Position numbers and translations under genes: made by a program. Shown here in pieces: positions 41,460-51,260 of a stretch of 64,000 bases of DNA. The stretch is from Akkermansia muciniphila (GTDB taxonomy: Bacteria; Verrucomicrobiota; Verrucomicrobiia; Limisphaerales; BJHT01), in NCBI GenBank assembly GCA_945861535.1, contig CAMAUZ010000008.1, positions 61,734 to 125,733 on the forward strand. The letters are read 5' to 3'. The first letter of the stretch is position 1, and each line of letters begins with the position of its first letter. Below the pieces are notes generated by a model. That model ran no database searches, was not told the DNA's origin, and saw only the letters and a list, made by a program, of their open reading frames with translations.

Positions 41460-44400
41460 CTACGCCGGCGTCCTTGCCGGAATCCCCTGCCACCGCGTCC
41501 CCGCTGGCAGCGACTCACCCTTCATCAGCAGCGACAGCCCGTCCAGCACCGCGCCGTCCTCCATGCGCGTGTCATAGAGCACGAGCGAATTCCCGCCCAC
41601 GCAGCACTTCGCCCCCAGCTTGATCGTGGACATTTTCATCACGCGATCCTCGAACAGATGCGTCTGGAGCGTGCAGTCCGCGTTCACCGTCGCGTCGTCG
41701 CCGATGCGCACGAGATCGAACTCCGTCATGTCCGTCGTCTCGAGATACACCCGCCGCCCGATCTTCGCGCCCATGAGCCGGAAGAACCAGCAGATGAACG
41801 GCGTCCCCTCAAGCACGCCGATGATGAAGTTGTTCGCCAGATGCTCCTGCAACGCGTTCACCAGCTCGTTCCGCCACACAAACGTGTTCCACAGCGGCTT
41901 CTCGCACGGTCGATAACGCCCGACCAGCAGCCACTTCATCACCACCACGAACCCCGCCGACAGCGCGCCCGCTCCGGCGTACAAAAACGGAAACAACAGC
42001 AGCATCTCGTGCAGATAAAAATCCTCCTGCAACAAAACGATCCACGAGAACAGCAGGCTCGTCAGCGTGATGTAGCCGGTCGGCGGCAGGATCACGCGGA
42101 AGAACTCGATCGTCGCCCGTTGGAACCGCAGCTTCCGCCCCGGCTTGAACGTCGTGTCCAGGGCGAATCCCGTGCTCACCTGCCGCTGCGGCAGAAACAA
42201 CGCCGGCGATCCCAGCCACGCCGACCCCGTCCGCAACGCGTCCGCCGGATTCGCCGGCGGCGCTGAGAGGCACCCGATCAGCACGTCGTCCCCGAGCGTC
42301 GTGCCCGGCGGCAGCAGCGCGCTGTTGCCGACAAAGGTGCGCTTCCCGATCCGCGTCCCCGCCACCGTGATCCAGCCGCGTTCGATGCGCGCCGCGCCCA
42401 GCGACACCGCGTCGGCCACGAAACTATCGTCACCAATCGCCAGCAAATCCGGCGATATAAACGACGCCGTCGAGATCTCCGTGTTCCGCCCCAGCTTTGC
42501 GCCCAGCAGCCGGTACCACGGTGGGAGATACACCGTCGCGTACAGCGGCCCGAGAAAATCCAGGCTCAGGTCCAGCAACTGGTCCACGAACCATTTGCGC
42601 AAATAGAACGAGCTGAAAACCGGATACCGCCCCGGCTTCACCCGCCCCAGCAGCAGCCACTTGAACGCCGCAATTTCGAGGCACAGAAACACCACGAACG
42701 ACATCCCCACCAGCGGCGACAGCACCAGATACGTGTAGTAGTCGTCGAGGTAGTTCAGGTGATTCATCAGGATTATCCCCGGAAAAATCGCGGCCAGCAC
42801 ACACGCCGGAAACAGCACCACCCCCAGCGCGTGCAGCAGAGTGAAGAGCCATCGTCGGCCCGCGCTCACCGGCGCGAACTCCTCCACGCCCGCCGCCGTC
42901 ACCGTCCCCACGCGACGCGACGGCGAACCGGACCAGCGTTCGCCCGCCGGGATCACGCCGCCCGCCGGCAGCAGCGACAATTCCTCCAGCGCCGCGCCGT
43001 CCCCGAGCCGGGTGTTCCCGCGCAGCACCGCGCGCGTGCCGACAAAACCATCTTTCCCGACCGTCACCGCGCCGATGTGCAGCATCCCGTCCGAAACATG
43101 GTACCCCGTCAGGCTCGCATCGATCCCGATGCTCGTGCGGTCGCCGAGGGTCAGCAGGTCGTAGATCGCAAAACCATCCGTGGCGATGTGAACGTAGCGC
43201 CCGATCTTTGCGCCCATCAGCCGCAGGTAAATGTTCAGCAACGGCGTGCCCGCGAGATAATCCACCGGGATCGCCGACTGGATGCTGTTCACAAACCAGA
43301 AGCGAAAATAGTAGCTCCCCCATAGCGGATAACTGCCCGCGCGATACCGGCCGATCACCAGCCATTTGATCACGATCGACGCCGCGAGCATGAGCGGGAA
43401 CAACGCGACGACGAACACCACCGCGCCCAGCACCGCCTCCCAGCGTTCGTATTCGTCCTCCACCATCCAGGTGTACGTGAGAAACGGCGCGAGCCATTGC
43501 ACCGAGAAAAAACCGAGCACGAAATACAACGAGAGAAACTGCATCAGCCCGCAGCGCGCGTGCTGTCCCGTCGTCACCTGTCGAAACGCCGGACGTGTTT
43601 GCCCTCCTTGCGGCGCGCCGTTGCCTGCGTCGCCGCCCGCGTCTGCACCCGTGCCGGCTCGCGCGTCCCGCCCCCGCGCATCGGCCTCCAGCTTCGTCGC
43701 GAGCGCCGCGACGGTCGGATGCTCATAGACATCCAGCATCGAAACGCCCTGCAACTCCGGGTCCTTCCGCAGCTCCGAAACCATCCGCGCCGCCAGCAGC
43801 GAATGTCCGCCCAGTTCGAGGAAAAAATGCTCGTGCAGCGACACCCGCGCCGGTGTGAACAGCGTCTCCCACACCGCCGCGATCTTCCGCTCGACCGCAC
43901 TGCGTGGGCCGTCGTGCTCCGCCGCTGGCGTAGTCGCCCGCGGACGCGGCACGGGCAGCGCCTTCCGATCCACCTTGCCGCTCGGCAGCGTCGGCAGCGC
44001 CGCCAGCACCTCGATCAATCCCGGCACCATGTACGCCGGCAGCCGCTCCCGCAGCGCCGCCTTCACTCGCCCTTCATTCACCTCCCCGCCCGCGCGCGGC
44101 ACGATGTAACCGATGAGCTGCTGAATCCCCGCCACCTCCTCGCGCACCGTCACCGCCGCCGCCTGCACCCCCGGGTCTTGCAGCAACACCGACTCGATCT
44201 CCGCCAGTTCGACGCGGAACCCGCGCAGCTTCACCTGCCCGTCCGCGCGCCCGAGAAATTCGATCTCACCATCCGGCCGCCAGCGCGCCAGGTCGCCGGT
44301 TTTGTACAGCCGCCCATACACGTCGCCCGCGGCCACGAACGGATTGCGCACAAACTTTTCCGCCGTCAGCTCGGGCCGCCCCACGTAGCCGCGCGCGATG

Positions 44401-45632
44401 CCGACGCCGCCGAGGTGCAGCTCGCCCGCCACGCCCACCGCCACCGGCTCCATCCGCTCGTCGAGAATGTACGCGGAATAATTCGGCACCGGCCGCCCGA
44501 TGGTCACCGGCTTCTGCGGATCACAATCGCCGCTCGTCGCGATCACCGTCCCCTCCGTCGGCCCGTAGGTGTTCACCATGCGCCGCCCCGGCCGCGCCCA
44601 GCGCGTCACCAAATCCGCCGGACACGCCTCGCCGCCGAGGATCAGCAACCGCATGCCCGGCACTTCCTCCGACATCATCGCCAGCAGCGTCGGCACGCAC
44701 GAAAACACCGTGACCCCCGCCTCGGTCAGCAGCCGCGACAACGCCGGTCCCGCCTGCACCATCTCGCGCGTCCCCACCACCAGCGCCGCCCCCGCGTGAA
44801 ACGCCAGCCACACCTCCTCGACCGACGCATCGAACGCGATCGAGAAGCCCTGATACACGCGGTCCGCCGGCCGCACCTGAAACAGCCGCCCCTCCGCCCG
44901 CACCAGATTGCACGCGCTGCGATGCTCGATCTGCACGCCCTTTGGCCGGCCCGTCGTGCCCGACGTGTAGATCACGTAGCACAAATCGTCCGGCTCCCAG
45001 CTTTCACCGGTGCCCAGCCGTGTGTCGGGTTCCGCCGAAATCTCCCGCTGGCACGCCTCCAGCCCCACAATCACGCCCGCGAACCCCGCGCATTTTTCCG
45101 CCAGCCCCACGGTCGTCACCACCACGCCCGCGCCGCAATCCGCGAGAATGAAACCAATGCGATCCGCCGGATAATCCGGGTCGAGCGGCACATACGCCGC
45201 GCCCGCCTTCAGCACCGCCAGCAACGCGACATAAACATCCTCCGAGCGCGGCAACAGAAACGCGACGCACTCCCCGCGCCCCGCGCCCAGCCGGCGAAGA
45301 TGCCGCGCCAGTTGATTCGCCTTCTGCTCCAGCTCGCCATAGGTCATCCGCTCCTCACCGCACATCAACGCGATCTCGCCCGGGTACAAATCCGCCGTGG
45401 CCTCGAACAGCTCGTGCAGCCGTTCGCGCCGCGCCAGCGTGGGATCAAACGGCGGCCCTGCAAACTCCGTCAAAATCCGCCGCCGCTCCTCCGCCGCGAG
45501 GGACGGCGCAGGCCCGCCGATGACGTGCCCGGACGCATTGGATGTTGGCGACAAATCAGACACAACGATGGCGGCGAACGTGAGAAAAAACGTGCGCCGA
45601 CAGCCGTTCCGGCGTCGGCGCAGCACCGTCAA
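41460..45632 (-). CDS. Pls/PosA-like nonribosomal peptide synthetase with hexapeptide-repeat membrane module
   Basis: 1390 residues. Residues about 60-560 form an adenylation domain with YTSGTTGRPKGVQIEHRS, NTYGPTEGTV, YKTGDLARW and SGKVDRKALP. A peptidyl-carrier domain follows, with the phosphopantetheine serine near residue 609 in LELGGHSLLAARM. There is no condensation domain; instead residues about 700-1390 alternate membrane helices with left-handed beta-helix repeats (three modules: IGRYVHIATDGF, LGRNTEISTASF, IGRRVYLETTDM). This architecture belongs to Pls/PosA synthetases, which make poly-amino-acids such as epsilon-polylysine. The amino acid used cannot be read by eye. The TTG at 45632 is shown; GTG 45563 is an alternative start. 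Confidence 0.88.
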   Translation of the reverse strand: MTVLRRRRNGCRRTFFLTFAAIVVSDLSPTSNASGHVIGGPAPSLAAEERRRILTEFAGPPFDPTLARRERLHELFEATADLYPGEIALMCGEERMTYGELEQKANQLARHLRRLGAGRGECVAFLLPRSEDVYVALLAVLKAGAAYVPLDPDYPADRIGFILADCGAGVVVTTVGLAEKCAGFAGVIVGLEACQREISAEPDTRLGTGESWEPDDLCYVIYTSGTTGRPKGVQIEHRSACNLVRAEGRLFQVRPADRVYQGFSIAFDASVEEVWLAFHAGAALVVGTREMVQAGPALSRLLTEAGVTVFSCVPTLLAMMSEEVPGMRLLILGGEACPADLVTRWARPGRRMVNTYGPTEGTVIATSGDCDPQKPVTIGRPVPNYSAYILDERMEPVAVGVAGELHLGGVGIARGYVGRPELTAEKFVRNPFVAAGDVYGRLYKTGDLARWRPDGEIEFLGRADGQVKLRGFRVELAEIESVLLQDPGVQAAAVTVREEVAGIQQLIGYIVPRAGGEVNEGRVKAALRERLPAYMVPGLIEVLAALPTLPSGKVDRKALPVPRPRATTPAAEHDGPRSAVERKIAAVWETLFTPARVSLHEHFFLELGGHSLLAARMVSELRKDPELQGVSMLDVYEHPTVAALATKLEADARGRDARAGTGADAGGDAGNGAPQGGQTRPAFRQVTTGQHARCGLMQFLSLYFVLGFFSVQWLAPFLTYTWMVEDEYERWEAVLGAVVFVVALFPLMLAASIVIKWLVIGRYRAGSYPLWGSYYFRFWFVNSIQSAIPVDYLAGTPLLNIYLRLMGAKIGRYVHIATDGFAIYDLLTLGDRTSIGIDASLTGYHVSDGMLHIGAVTVGKDGFVGTRAVLRGNTRLGDGAALEELSLLPAGGVIPAGERWSGSPSRRVGTVTAAGVEEFAPVSAGRRWLFTLLHALGVVLFPACVLAAIFPGIILMNHLNYLDDYYTYLVLSPLVGMSFVVFLCLEIAAFKWLLLGRVKPGRYPVFSSFYLRKWFVDQLLDLSLDFLGPLYATVYLPPWYRLLGAKLGRNTEISTASFISPDLLAIGDDSFVADAVSLGAARIERGWITVAGTRIGKRTFVGNSALLPPGTTLGDDVLIGCLSAPPANPADALRTGSAWLGSPALFLPQRQVSTGFALDTTFKPGRKLRFQRATIEFFRVILPPTGYITLTSLLFSWIVLLQEDFYLHEMLLLFPFLYAGAGALSAGFVVVMKWLLVGRYRPCEKPLWNTFVWRNELVNALQEHLANNFIIGVLEGTPFICWFFRLMGAKIGRRVYLETTDMTEFDLVRIGDDATVNADCTLQTHLFEDRVMKMSTIKLGAKCCVGGNSLVLYDTRMEDGAVLDGLSLLMKGESLPAGTRWQGIPARTPA

Positions 45633-45768
45633 CCATCCAGTTGCGCGGTGTTATTCTCACTCGGGAAAGCCGGGGCACACGCTGAACGTCGCCCCGCCCA
45701 ACCGCCAGCAGGAACCGCGCGCCGCGAGACCGGGCGGCCCGCCAGTCCGCGCGGATGCACGACTGGCT

Positions 45769-45846
45769 GGTAGGGCGCGTCTGTCCCCAGCGCGCCGCCT
45801 GCGCGTCCGCACGTCCGCGGCGCGCTGGGGACAGACGCGCCCTACC
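45769..45846. repeat. Perfect hairpin, GGTAGGGCGCGTCTGTCC type, 30-bp arms
   Basis: Arms 45769-45798 and 45817-45846 are exact complements with an 18-bp loop. The same element occurs at 61863-61942 and as a half-site at 63552-63580. It sits in the divergent gap between the PosA-like gene and the methyltransferase. Confidence 0.92.
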
Positions 45847-45962
45847 AAGCGCCGTTCCTCGCCACCCCATTTGCCGATTGACTCTCCCACCCGTTTCCCT
45901 GCCATCGTTTACCAACCGAACCGCCACCGCACACCGCCTCGCGTCACCCCGAAAACACCCCC

Positions 45963-46676
45963 ATGCCGGACCCCGCAACCCAGCACTACCAAGGCGAATC
46001 CGGCCGCCAATATCACGAGATCAAGCGCGGCATCCCGCCCGCCACCTTTGACTGGGTCGCGCGCCTCCGCGCCGAAAAATTCACGCCGCACGTCCGCCCC
46101 GACGACGTCGTATTCGAGTTTGGCGTCGGCCACGGCTGGAACCTCGCCGCGCTCCGCTGCCGCCGCCGCATCGGCTACGACATCGCCGAATCCGTCGGCC
46201 CCGCGCTCGCCGCGCACGGCATCGAATTCATCCGCGACCTCCGCCCGCTGCCCGACGCCTCCATCGACGCCATCCTCTGCCATCACGCCCTCGAACACAC
46301 GCTGCACCCCGCGACCGAACTTGCGGAAATGCGCCGCCTCCTCAAACCCGGCGGCCGCCTCGTCCTCTGCGTGCCCTACGAAAAAGAGCGCCGCTACCGG
46401 CATTTCAACCCCGCCGAGCCGAACCACCACCTTCACTCCTGGAACGTCCAGACCCTCGGCAATCTCGTCACCGACTGCGGCTTCGCCGTGCTCTCCGCCC
46501 GTCGCGTGCGCTTCCGTTTCGACCGCTTCGCCGCCGTCTGGGCGCATCGCCTGCGCCTCGGCGAACGCGGCTTCCGCTGCCTCCGCGCCCTCCTCCTCGC
46601 CATCGACCCGGAGTTTGAAGTCCAAGTCATCGCCCGCCGCGCGGACGGGAAGACTTCGACCACAGAGACACGATGA
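45963..46676 (+). CDS. Class I SAM-dependent methyltransferase
   Basis: 237 residues from ATG 45963. Motif I VVFEFGVGHGWNLAALR, an acidic loop DIAESVGPAL, motif LPDASIDAILCHHALEH and post-I LLKPGGRLVLCVPYEKERRY define a Rossmann methyltransferase of the methyltransf_11 type. The target is unknown. The last eight codons (KTSTTETR) are read from the left arm of an inverted repeat, whose GATGA supplies the stop codon, so the original C-terminus may have been replaced. Confidence 0.8.
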   Translation: MPDPATQHYQGESGRQYHEIKRGIPPATFDWVARLRAEKFTPHVRPDDVVFEFGVGHGWNLAALRCRRRIGYDIAESVGPALAAHGIEFIRDLRPLPDASIDAILCHHALEHTLHPATELAEMRRLLKPGGRLVLCVPYEKERRYRHFNPAEPNHHLHSWNVQTLGNLVTDCGFAVLSARRVRFRFDRFAAVWAHRLRLGERGFRCLRALLLAIDPEFEVQVIARRADGKTSTTETR

Positions 46677-46752
46677 ACACAGAGAAGAAAAGCTGAGTTT
46701 GCGGCATCTCCTCCTCCCCGCCTTCCTCTGCGTTCATCGTGTCTCTGTGGTC
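46658..46752. repeat. Inverted repeat, ACCACAGAGACACGATGAAC type
   Basis: Arms 46658-46684 and 46726-46752 are 27-bp complements with one or two mismatches. The left arm overlaps the methyltransferase 3' end. Similar words occur at 51034-51060/51210-51237 and 56632-56641/56957-56990. Confidence 0.9.
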
Positions 46753-46847
46753 AAAAAGTTCCCCGTCCCGCCCCCCGTCCCGCCCCCATTCTATTTGCCG
46801 ATTGACGCTCCCCAGCGCGGTGGGGACGCTGCGCGCCGCTTAAATCT

Positions 46848-48404
46848 ATGCCGAAAATCCAACGCGCCCTCCTCTCCGTTTCCGACAAGACCGGCCTCGT
46901 TCCCTTCGCCCAGACCCTCGCCGCCGCGGGCATCGAACTCATCTCGACCGGCGGCACCGCCAAGGCCCTGCGCGATGCCGGCCTGAAGGTCATGGACCTC
47001 AGCGACTACACCGGCTTCCCCGAGATGCTCGATGGTCGCGTGAAAACGCTGCACCCGAAAGTCCACGGCGGACTCCTCTTTCTGCGCGGCAATCCCGAGC
47101 ACGAAGCCACCGCCGCCCAGCACGGCATCCCCCCGCTCGATCTCGTCGTCGTGAATCTTTATCCCTTCGAGCAGACCGTCGCCAAACCCAACGCCTCCCT
47201 CCACGACGCCATCGAGAACATCGACATCGGCGGCCCCTCGATGCTCCGCAGCGCCGCAAAGAATCACGCCAGCGTCACCGTCATCACCGACCCCGCTGAC
47301 TACGCCGAGGTCGGCTCCCAAATCCAGTCCTCGGGCGCGACCACGCTCGACCTCCGCTGTCGCCTGGCCGCGCGCGTCTTCGCCCGCACCGCCGCCTACG
47401 ACGCCGCCATCGCCACGCATCTCGCCGCCGCCTTCGCGCCCGCCGACACCGCCGCGCCCTTGCCCCCGACGCTCACAATCAACGCCCCGCAGGCGCAGAC
47501 GTTGCGCTACGGCGAGAACCCGCACCAACGCGCCGCGCTCTACGGCCGCTTCCACGACTACTTCGCGCAGCTCCACGGCAAGGAGCTTTCGTACAACAAC
47601 ATTCTCGACCTCACCGCCGCCGCCGCGCTCATCGGCGAATTCGCGGGCGAACGCCCGACCCTCGCGATTCTCAAGCACACCAACCCCTGCGGCGTCGGCC
47701 AGGGCACGGGCCTGCGCGAGGCCTGGGACCGCGCGTTCGCGACCGACAAGCAGGCGCCCTTCGGCGGCATCATCGCCGTCAACCAACCGCTCGACCTCGC
47801 CTGCGCCGAGGCCATCGCCGAGATTTTCAGCGAAGTCATCGTCGCACCGTCCTTTCACGCCGACGCGTTGGCGCTGTTGCAGAAAAAGAAAAACCTCCGC
47901 CTGCTCGTGACCAAGAAAGACCTCGGGGCCGCCGCGCCGTGGGACATCCGCAGCGTCGGCGCGGACTCGTTCCTCATGCAGGAACGCGACCGCAGAATCG
48001 TCACCGCCGCCGACGTGAAAATCGTGACCCAACGCGCGCCCACCGCCGCGGAATTGCAGGCCATGCTCTTCGGCTGGCGCGTGGTGAAGCATGTGAAATC
48101 CAACGCCATCGTGTACACCGCCAGCGACCGCACGCTCGGCATCGGCGCGGGCCAGATGAGCCGCGTGGATTCCAGCCGCATCGCCGTGTGGAAAGCCGGC
48201 GAGGCCGGCCTGCCGCTCGCGGGCAGCGTGGTGTGCAGCGACGCCTTCTTTCCATTTCCCGACGGCCTGATCGCCGCCGCCGAAGCTGGCGCCACCGCCG
48301 CCATCCAGCCCGGCGGCTCGGTGCGCGACCCCGAAGTCATCGCCGCCGCCGACGAGCGCAACCTCGCCATGGTCTTCACCGGCGCGCGCCATTTCCGGCA
48401 CTGA
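46848..48404 (+). CDS. purH: Bifunctional AICAR transformylase / IMP cyclohydrolase
   Basis: 518 residues, the standard length. N-terminal IMP cyclohydrolase with [45 protein letters not shown] and [10 protein letters not shown]. The C-terminal transformylase has [39 protein letters not shown] and [21 protein letters not shown]. It performs the last two steps of purine synthesis, formylating AICAR and closing the ring to IMP. ATG at 46848 follows a repeat-filled gap. Confidence 0.97.
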   Translation: MPKIQRALLSVSDKTGLVPFAQTLAAAGIELISTGGTAKALRDAGLKVMDLSDYTGFPEMLDGRVKTLHPKVHGGLLFLRGNPEHEATAAQHGIPPLDLVVVNLYPFEQTVAKPNASLHDAIENIDIGGPSMLRSAAKNHASVTVITDPADYAEVGSQIQSSGATTLDLRCRLAARVFARTAAYDAAIATHLAAAFAPADTAAPLPPTLTINAPQAQTLRYGENPHQRAALYGRFHDYFAQLHGKELSYNNILDLTAAAALIGEFAGERPTLAILKHTNPCGVGQGTGLREAWDRAFATDKQAPFGGIIAVNQPLDLACAEAIAEIFSEVIVAPSFHADALALLQKKKNLRLLVTKKDLGAAAPWDIRSVGADSFLMQERDRRIVTAADVKIVTQRAPTAAELQAMLFGWRVVKHVKSNAIVYTASDRTLGIGAGQMSRVDSSRIAVWKAGEAGLPLAGSVVCSDAFFPFPDGLIAAAEAGATAAIQPGGSVRDPEVIAAADERNLAMVFTGARHFRH

Positions 48405-48509
48405 GCGCGAGGTGCGGACGCCGCGCGTTCCCGGAGCGTGGCGTTCACGCCGCAGCAATGTCCGCATGAAACGGGAGCAACAGGAAAATCCGGACGCCGA
48501 AATGGCGAG

Positions 48510-48665
48510 GGGTAGCACAGGCTACCAGCCTGTGCCGCCGGGCTACCAGCCCGGCGGAACAGGGACGACGCTCAACCTCGCCGACCACGCTCCAATGCAA
48601 ACGAACGCCCCCCTCCTTCCGTGCGGCAAGTTGCCGCGCGGCACGGGTAGGTTGCCCGTGCCACC
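48510..48665. repeat. Cluster of short palindromes
   Basis: GCACAGGCTACCAGCCTGTGC and GCCGGGCTACCAGCCCGGC (about 48514-48560) and a CGGCACGGGTAGGTTGCCCGTGCC block (about 48636-48660). They fill the 300-bp gap after purH and abut the next gene. Confidence 0.75.
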
Positions 48666-48704
48666 CGGCGGCTGGCGCCGCGCTCCAAAGCTGATCGCCT
48701 TGCC

Positions 48705-49844
48705 ATGAACCCTGGCGTCCTCCTCATCTCGCCCGATTTCCCGCCGGCCCGCGGCGGTGTGGCGGACCACACGCTGCGGCTCGCGCACGAGCTGGCCACG
48801 CGCGGTCCAGTCGCCGTGCTGACCTCGACCGCCAACCAGTCTTCCCAGCCCTTCCCCGTTCACGCCGAAGTCAACGACTGGACCGACGCCGAGTCCTTGG
48901 CCCGCGCCATCGCCGCCCGCGCCGCCGAAAAAAACCTGCTCTGGCAATATGTCCCGCACCTGTATGGCCGCGGCGGCGTCAACGCCGCCATCGGCCGAGT
49001 GATGCACCGCCTGCGAGCGCACGCGCCGGGCCAGCTCGTCATCGCGCACGAAATCGCCGCGCCGTTCTCGCCGCTGCCGCATCGCTTTTGGTATGCGCTC
49101 AACCATCGGCGGCAGTGGCGGCAGATTCTCGTGGCGGCCGGTGCAGTGGGGATTTCCTCCGCGGCGTGGCTGGAAGAATGGACCCGCCGCGAGCCGCAGC
49201 GCGCCGCGAAACTTTTCCTGCTCCCCTCGCCCGCCAACATTGCCGTCGTGCCCGTCCCCGCCACGCACGCCCGCGACTGGCGCGCGGCGCAGCAACTGCC
49301 CGCCGACTGCCGCGTGCTCGCCTACTTTGGCACGCTGAGCGCAAGCAAGCAGTTCGACCGGGTGCTCGCCGCGTGGGAACGCGCCCAGGACGCGCGCCGT
49401 CCGGTCGCGCTCGCCGTCGCCGGCGGCCACGCGACGATCACCGTGCCCGACGCCTTGCGTCCGCTGTTTCGCCCGCTCGGCTACTTGCCCGCCGACGAAG
49501 TGTCCCGCCTGCTCCAGGCCGCCGACGTGCTGGCGCTGCCTTTCATCGACGGCGTGTCCGAACGGCGCACATCCTTCATGGCCGGCCTGAGCCACGGTTG
49601 CGCTGTGGCGACCACGCTCGGGCACAACACCGGTTCAACCTTGCGCCACGCCGAATTCTTCGCCGCGACCGAGGCCGCGGACGAAGCCGGTTTCCGCGCC
49701 ACCGTGAACTCGCTCCTCACCGACGACCCGCTTCGGGCGCGCCTGGCCACCGCCGGCCGTCAGGCCTACCACGCCCGCTACGACTGGCCCCGTGTGATTG
49801 AGCGCCTCGAAACCGCGCGCCGACTCGGCGAAAAAAGTAATTAG
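48705..49844 (+). CDS. Glycosyltransferase, GT4-like
   Basis: 379 residues from ATG 48705. N-terminal GT-B half with VLLISPDFPPARGGVADHTL; the C-terminal half has VLAYFGTLSASKQFDRVLAA, then LGYLPADEVSRLLQAADVLA and LPFIDGVSERRTSFMAGL, the donor-nucleotide region with the acidic residue of the EX7E-like motif partly altered (ERRTSFMAG). It probably adds a sugar to a cell-surface glycan; sugar and acceptor unknown. The last codons (EKSN) and stop come from a repeat arm (49831-49860). Confidence 0.8.
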   Translation: MNPGVLLISPDFPPARGGVADHTLRLAHELATRGPVAVLTSTANQSSQPFPVHAEVNDWTDAESLARAIAARAAEKNLLWQYVPHLYGRGGVNAAIGRVMHRLRAHAPGQLVIAHEIAAPFSPLPHRFWYALNHRRQWRQILVAAGAVGISSAAWLEEWTRREPQRAAKLFLLPSPANIAVVPVPATHARDWRAAQQLPADCRVLAYFGTLSASKQFDRVLAAWERAQDARRPVALAVAGGHATITVPDALRPLFRPLGYLPADEVSRLLQAADVLALPFIDGVSERRTSFMAGLSHGCAVATTLGHNTGSTLRHAEFFAATEAADEAGFRATVNSLLTDDPLRARLATAGRQAYHARYDWPRVIERLETARRLGEKSN

Positions 49845-50133
49845 TGATTAGTAATTAGTGGGGAGGGTTCGGTGGCTGCGGCCTTCCAGTCCTGAAGCTG
49901 CCAGTTGGATTGGACGGGAGTTTCAAAACCACTTACTGGCACTAACCGGCACTAATAAAAGCCAAGCCAACCCACAGTCGCGCAATGAAATCAGCCGAGT
50001 CATCTTTTAACTGTCAGTCAGTGGATTCAACTGATCCCCAGCTTCACCACCCACCAGCTCCAAGTCATCCCCCATGCACGAACTACGAAAAACGGGTCAC
50101 TAATTACTTATCACTAATCGCTAATTACTTTTT
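49831..50133. repeat. Long-span inverted repeat, AAGTAATTAGTGATTAGTAA type
   Basis: Left arm 49831-49860 and right arm 50098-50133 are complementary A/T-rich sequences in a GC-rich genome, built of TAATTAGTGA units. The left arm provides the stop codon of the glycosyltransferase. The 240 bp between the arms has no convincing gene. Confidence 0.85.
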
Positions 50134-50192
50134 CCCACCCCGCGTCCGCATTTTGATTGCCCCCCGCCACCCCCGGCCCGTTTGATCGCGGC

Positions 50193-51023
50193 ATGAAACT
50201 CGATTCGCACCAGCACTTTTGGAAATACGACGCCGCGCAGTACGGCTGGATGAAGCCCGCGTGGCCGATTCGCCGCGACTATCTGCCGCCCGACCTGCGA
50301 CCGCTGCTTGCGCGCTGTGGCCTCGACGGCGCGATTGCCGTGCAGGCGCGGCAGAGCCTTGAGGAATCGCGCTGGCTGCTCGAGCTGGCCGACCAGCATC
50401 CGCTCATCAAGGGCGTGGTCGGCTGGGTGGACCTGCGCTCGGAGCGTGTCGAGGACGAGTTGGCGCGCTTCGCACCGCACCCGCGCTTTGTCGGCGTCCG
50501 CCACGTCGTGCAGGATGAGCCGGACGACGAGTTCCTGCTGCGCCCCGAGTTTCTCCGCGGCATTGGCAAGCTGCGGCAGTTCGCACTGCGCTATGACCTC
50601 CTCATTTTTCCGAAGCAACTGCCCGCGGCCATCGAGCTGGTCCGCCGCTTTCCCGACCAGCCCTTCGTGCTCGATCATCTCGCCAAACCGTTCATCCGCG
50701 ATGGCCTGCTGTCGCCGTGGCGTGAGCAAATCTGCGCGCTCGCCGAGTTTCCCAATGTGATGTGCAAGGTCTCCGGCATGGTCACCGAGGCGCACTGGCA
50801 GAACTGGCGCGCGGCGGATTTCCGTCCGTATCTCGATGTCGTCTTCACCGCTTTCGGCCCCGACCGCCTGATGCTCGGCTCTGACTGGCCCGTGAGCCTG
50901 CTGGCCGCGACATACGAGGAATCCTTCGGCCTGGTGAATGATTACCTCGGGCAATTTCCCGCCGCCGTGCGTGACCAGGTCCTCGGTGCCAACGCCGCAA
51001 GATTCTACGGGGTGAAACCCTGA
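50193..51023 (+). CDS. Amidohydrolase family 2 (fuconolactonase-like)
   Basis: 276 residues from ATG 50193. Metal motif DSHQHFW at residues 4-10, AVQARQSLEESRWLLELA, the barrel strand FVGVRHVVQDEP, FVLDHLAKP and the terminal RLMLGSDWPVSL with the catalytic Asp. This is the COG3618 pattern of sugar-lactone hydrolases such as L-fuconolactonase and of 2-pyrone-dicarboxylate lactonase. Which lactone it opens is unknown; no sugar-catabolic neighbours are seen. The longer start at 50157 has no support. Confidence 0.85.
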   Translation: MKLDSHQHFWKYDAAQYGWMKPAWPIRRDYLPPDLRPLLARCGLDGAIAVQARQSLEESRWLLELADQHPLIKGVVGWVDLRSERVEDELARFAPHPRFVGVRHVVQDEPDDEFLLRPEFLRGIGKLRQFALRYDLLIFPKQLPAAIELVRRFPDQPFVLDHLAKPFIRDGLLSPWREQICALAEFPNVMCKVSGMVTEAHWQNWRAADFRPYLDVVFTAFGPDRLMLGSDWPVSLLAATYEESFGLVNDYLGQFPAAVRDQVLGANAARFYGVKP

Positions 51024-51033
51024 GCCGTTGTTG

Positions 51034-51237
51034 GAGAACCGCAGAGACTCGAGGAACACAGGGCGGCGTGGCAGCAACCAACGGAGCGCGGCCGTCCCGG
51101 CCGCAGCGGCAACACCGGAGCCGGGGCGTTGGAAATCTGAGGCGCTCTCGCGGGTGCGTAGCTGCTGCGGCCGGGACGGCCGCGCGCCATGGGTTGCTGC
51201 CCCGCCGCCCTGTGTTCCTCGTGTCCTTGTGGTTCTC
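51034..51237. repeat. Large imperfect inverted repeat around a GCGGCCGTCCCGGCCGC palindrome
   Basis: Outer arms 51034-51069 and 51203-51237 (GAGAACCGCAGAGACTC... / ...GTGTCCTTGTGGTTCTC) are complementary, and inner palindromes GCGGCCGTCCCGGCCGC and GCGGCCGGGACGGCCGC mirror one another. The 59-bp core 51074-51132 recurs at 56655-56713 with one mismatch. Confidence 0.88.
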
Positions 51238-51260
51238 ACATCGGAGTCCACGGGATCGAT

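Noticed and set aside
43497..45773. 758-codon plus-strand open frame opposite the PosA-like gene
   Set aside because: Arg/His-rich antisense text without domains, covering the adenylation domain on the other strand.
46791..48518. 575-codon minus-strand frame opposite purH
   Set aside because: Antisense of a textbook purH; no independent motif.
49861..50097. Small gene between the arms of the AATTAGTGATTAG repeat
   Set aside because: No open frame with a start, ribosome-binding site and protein-like composition.
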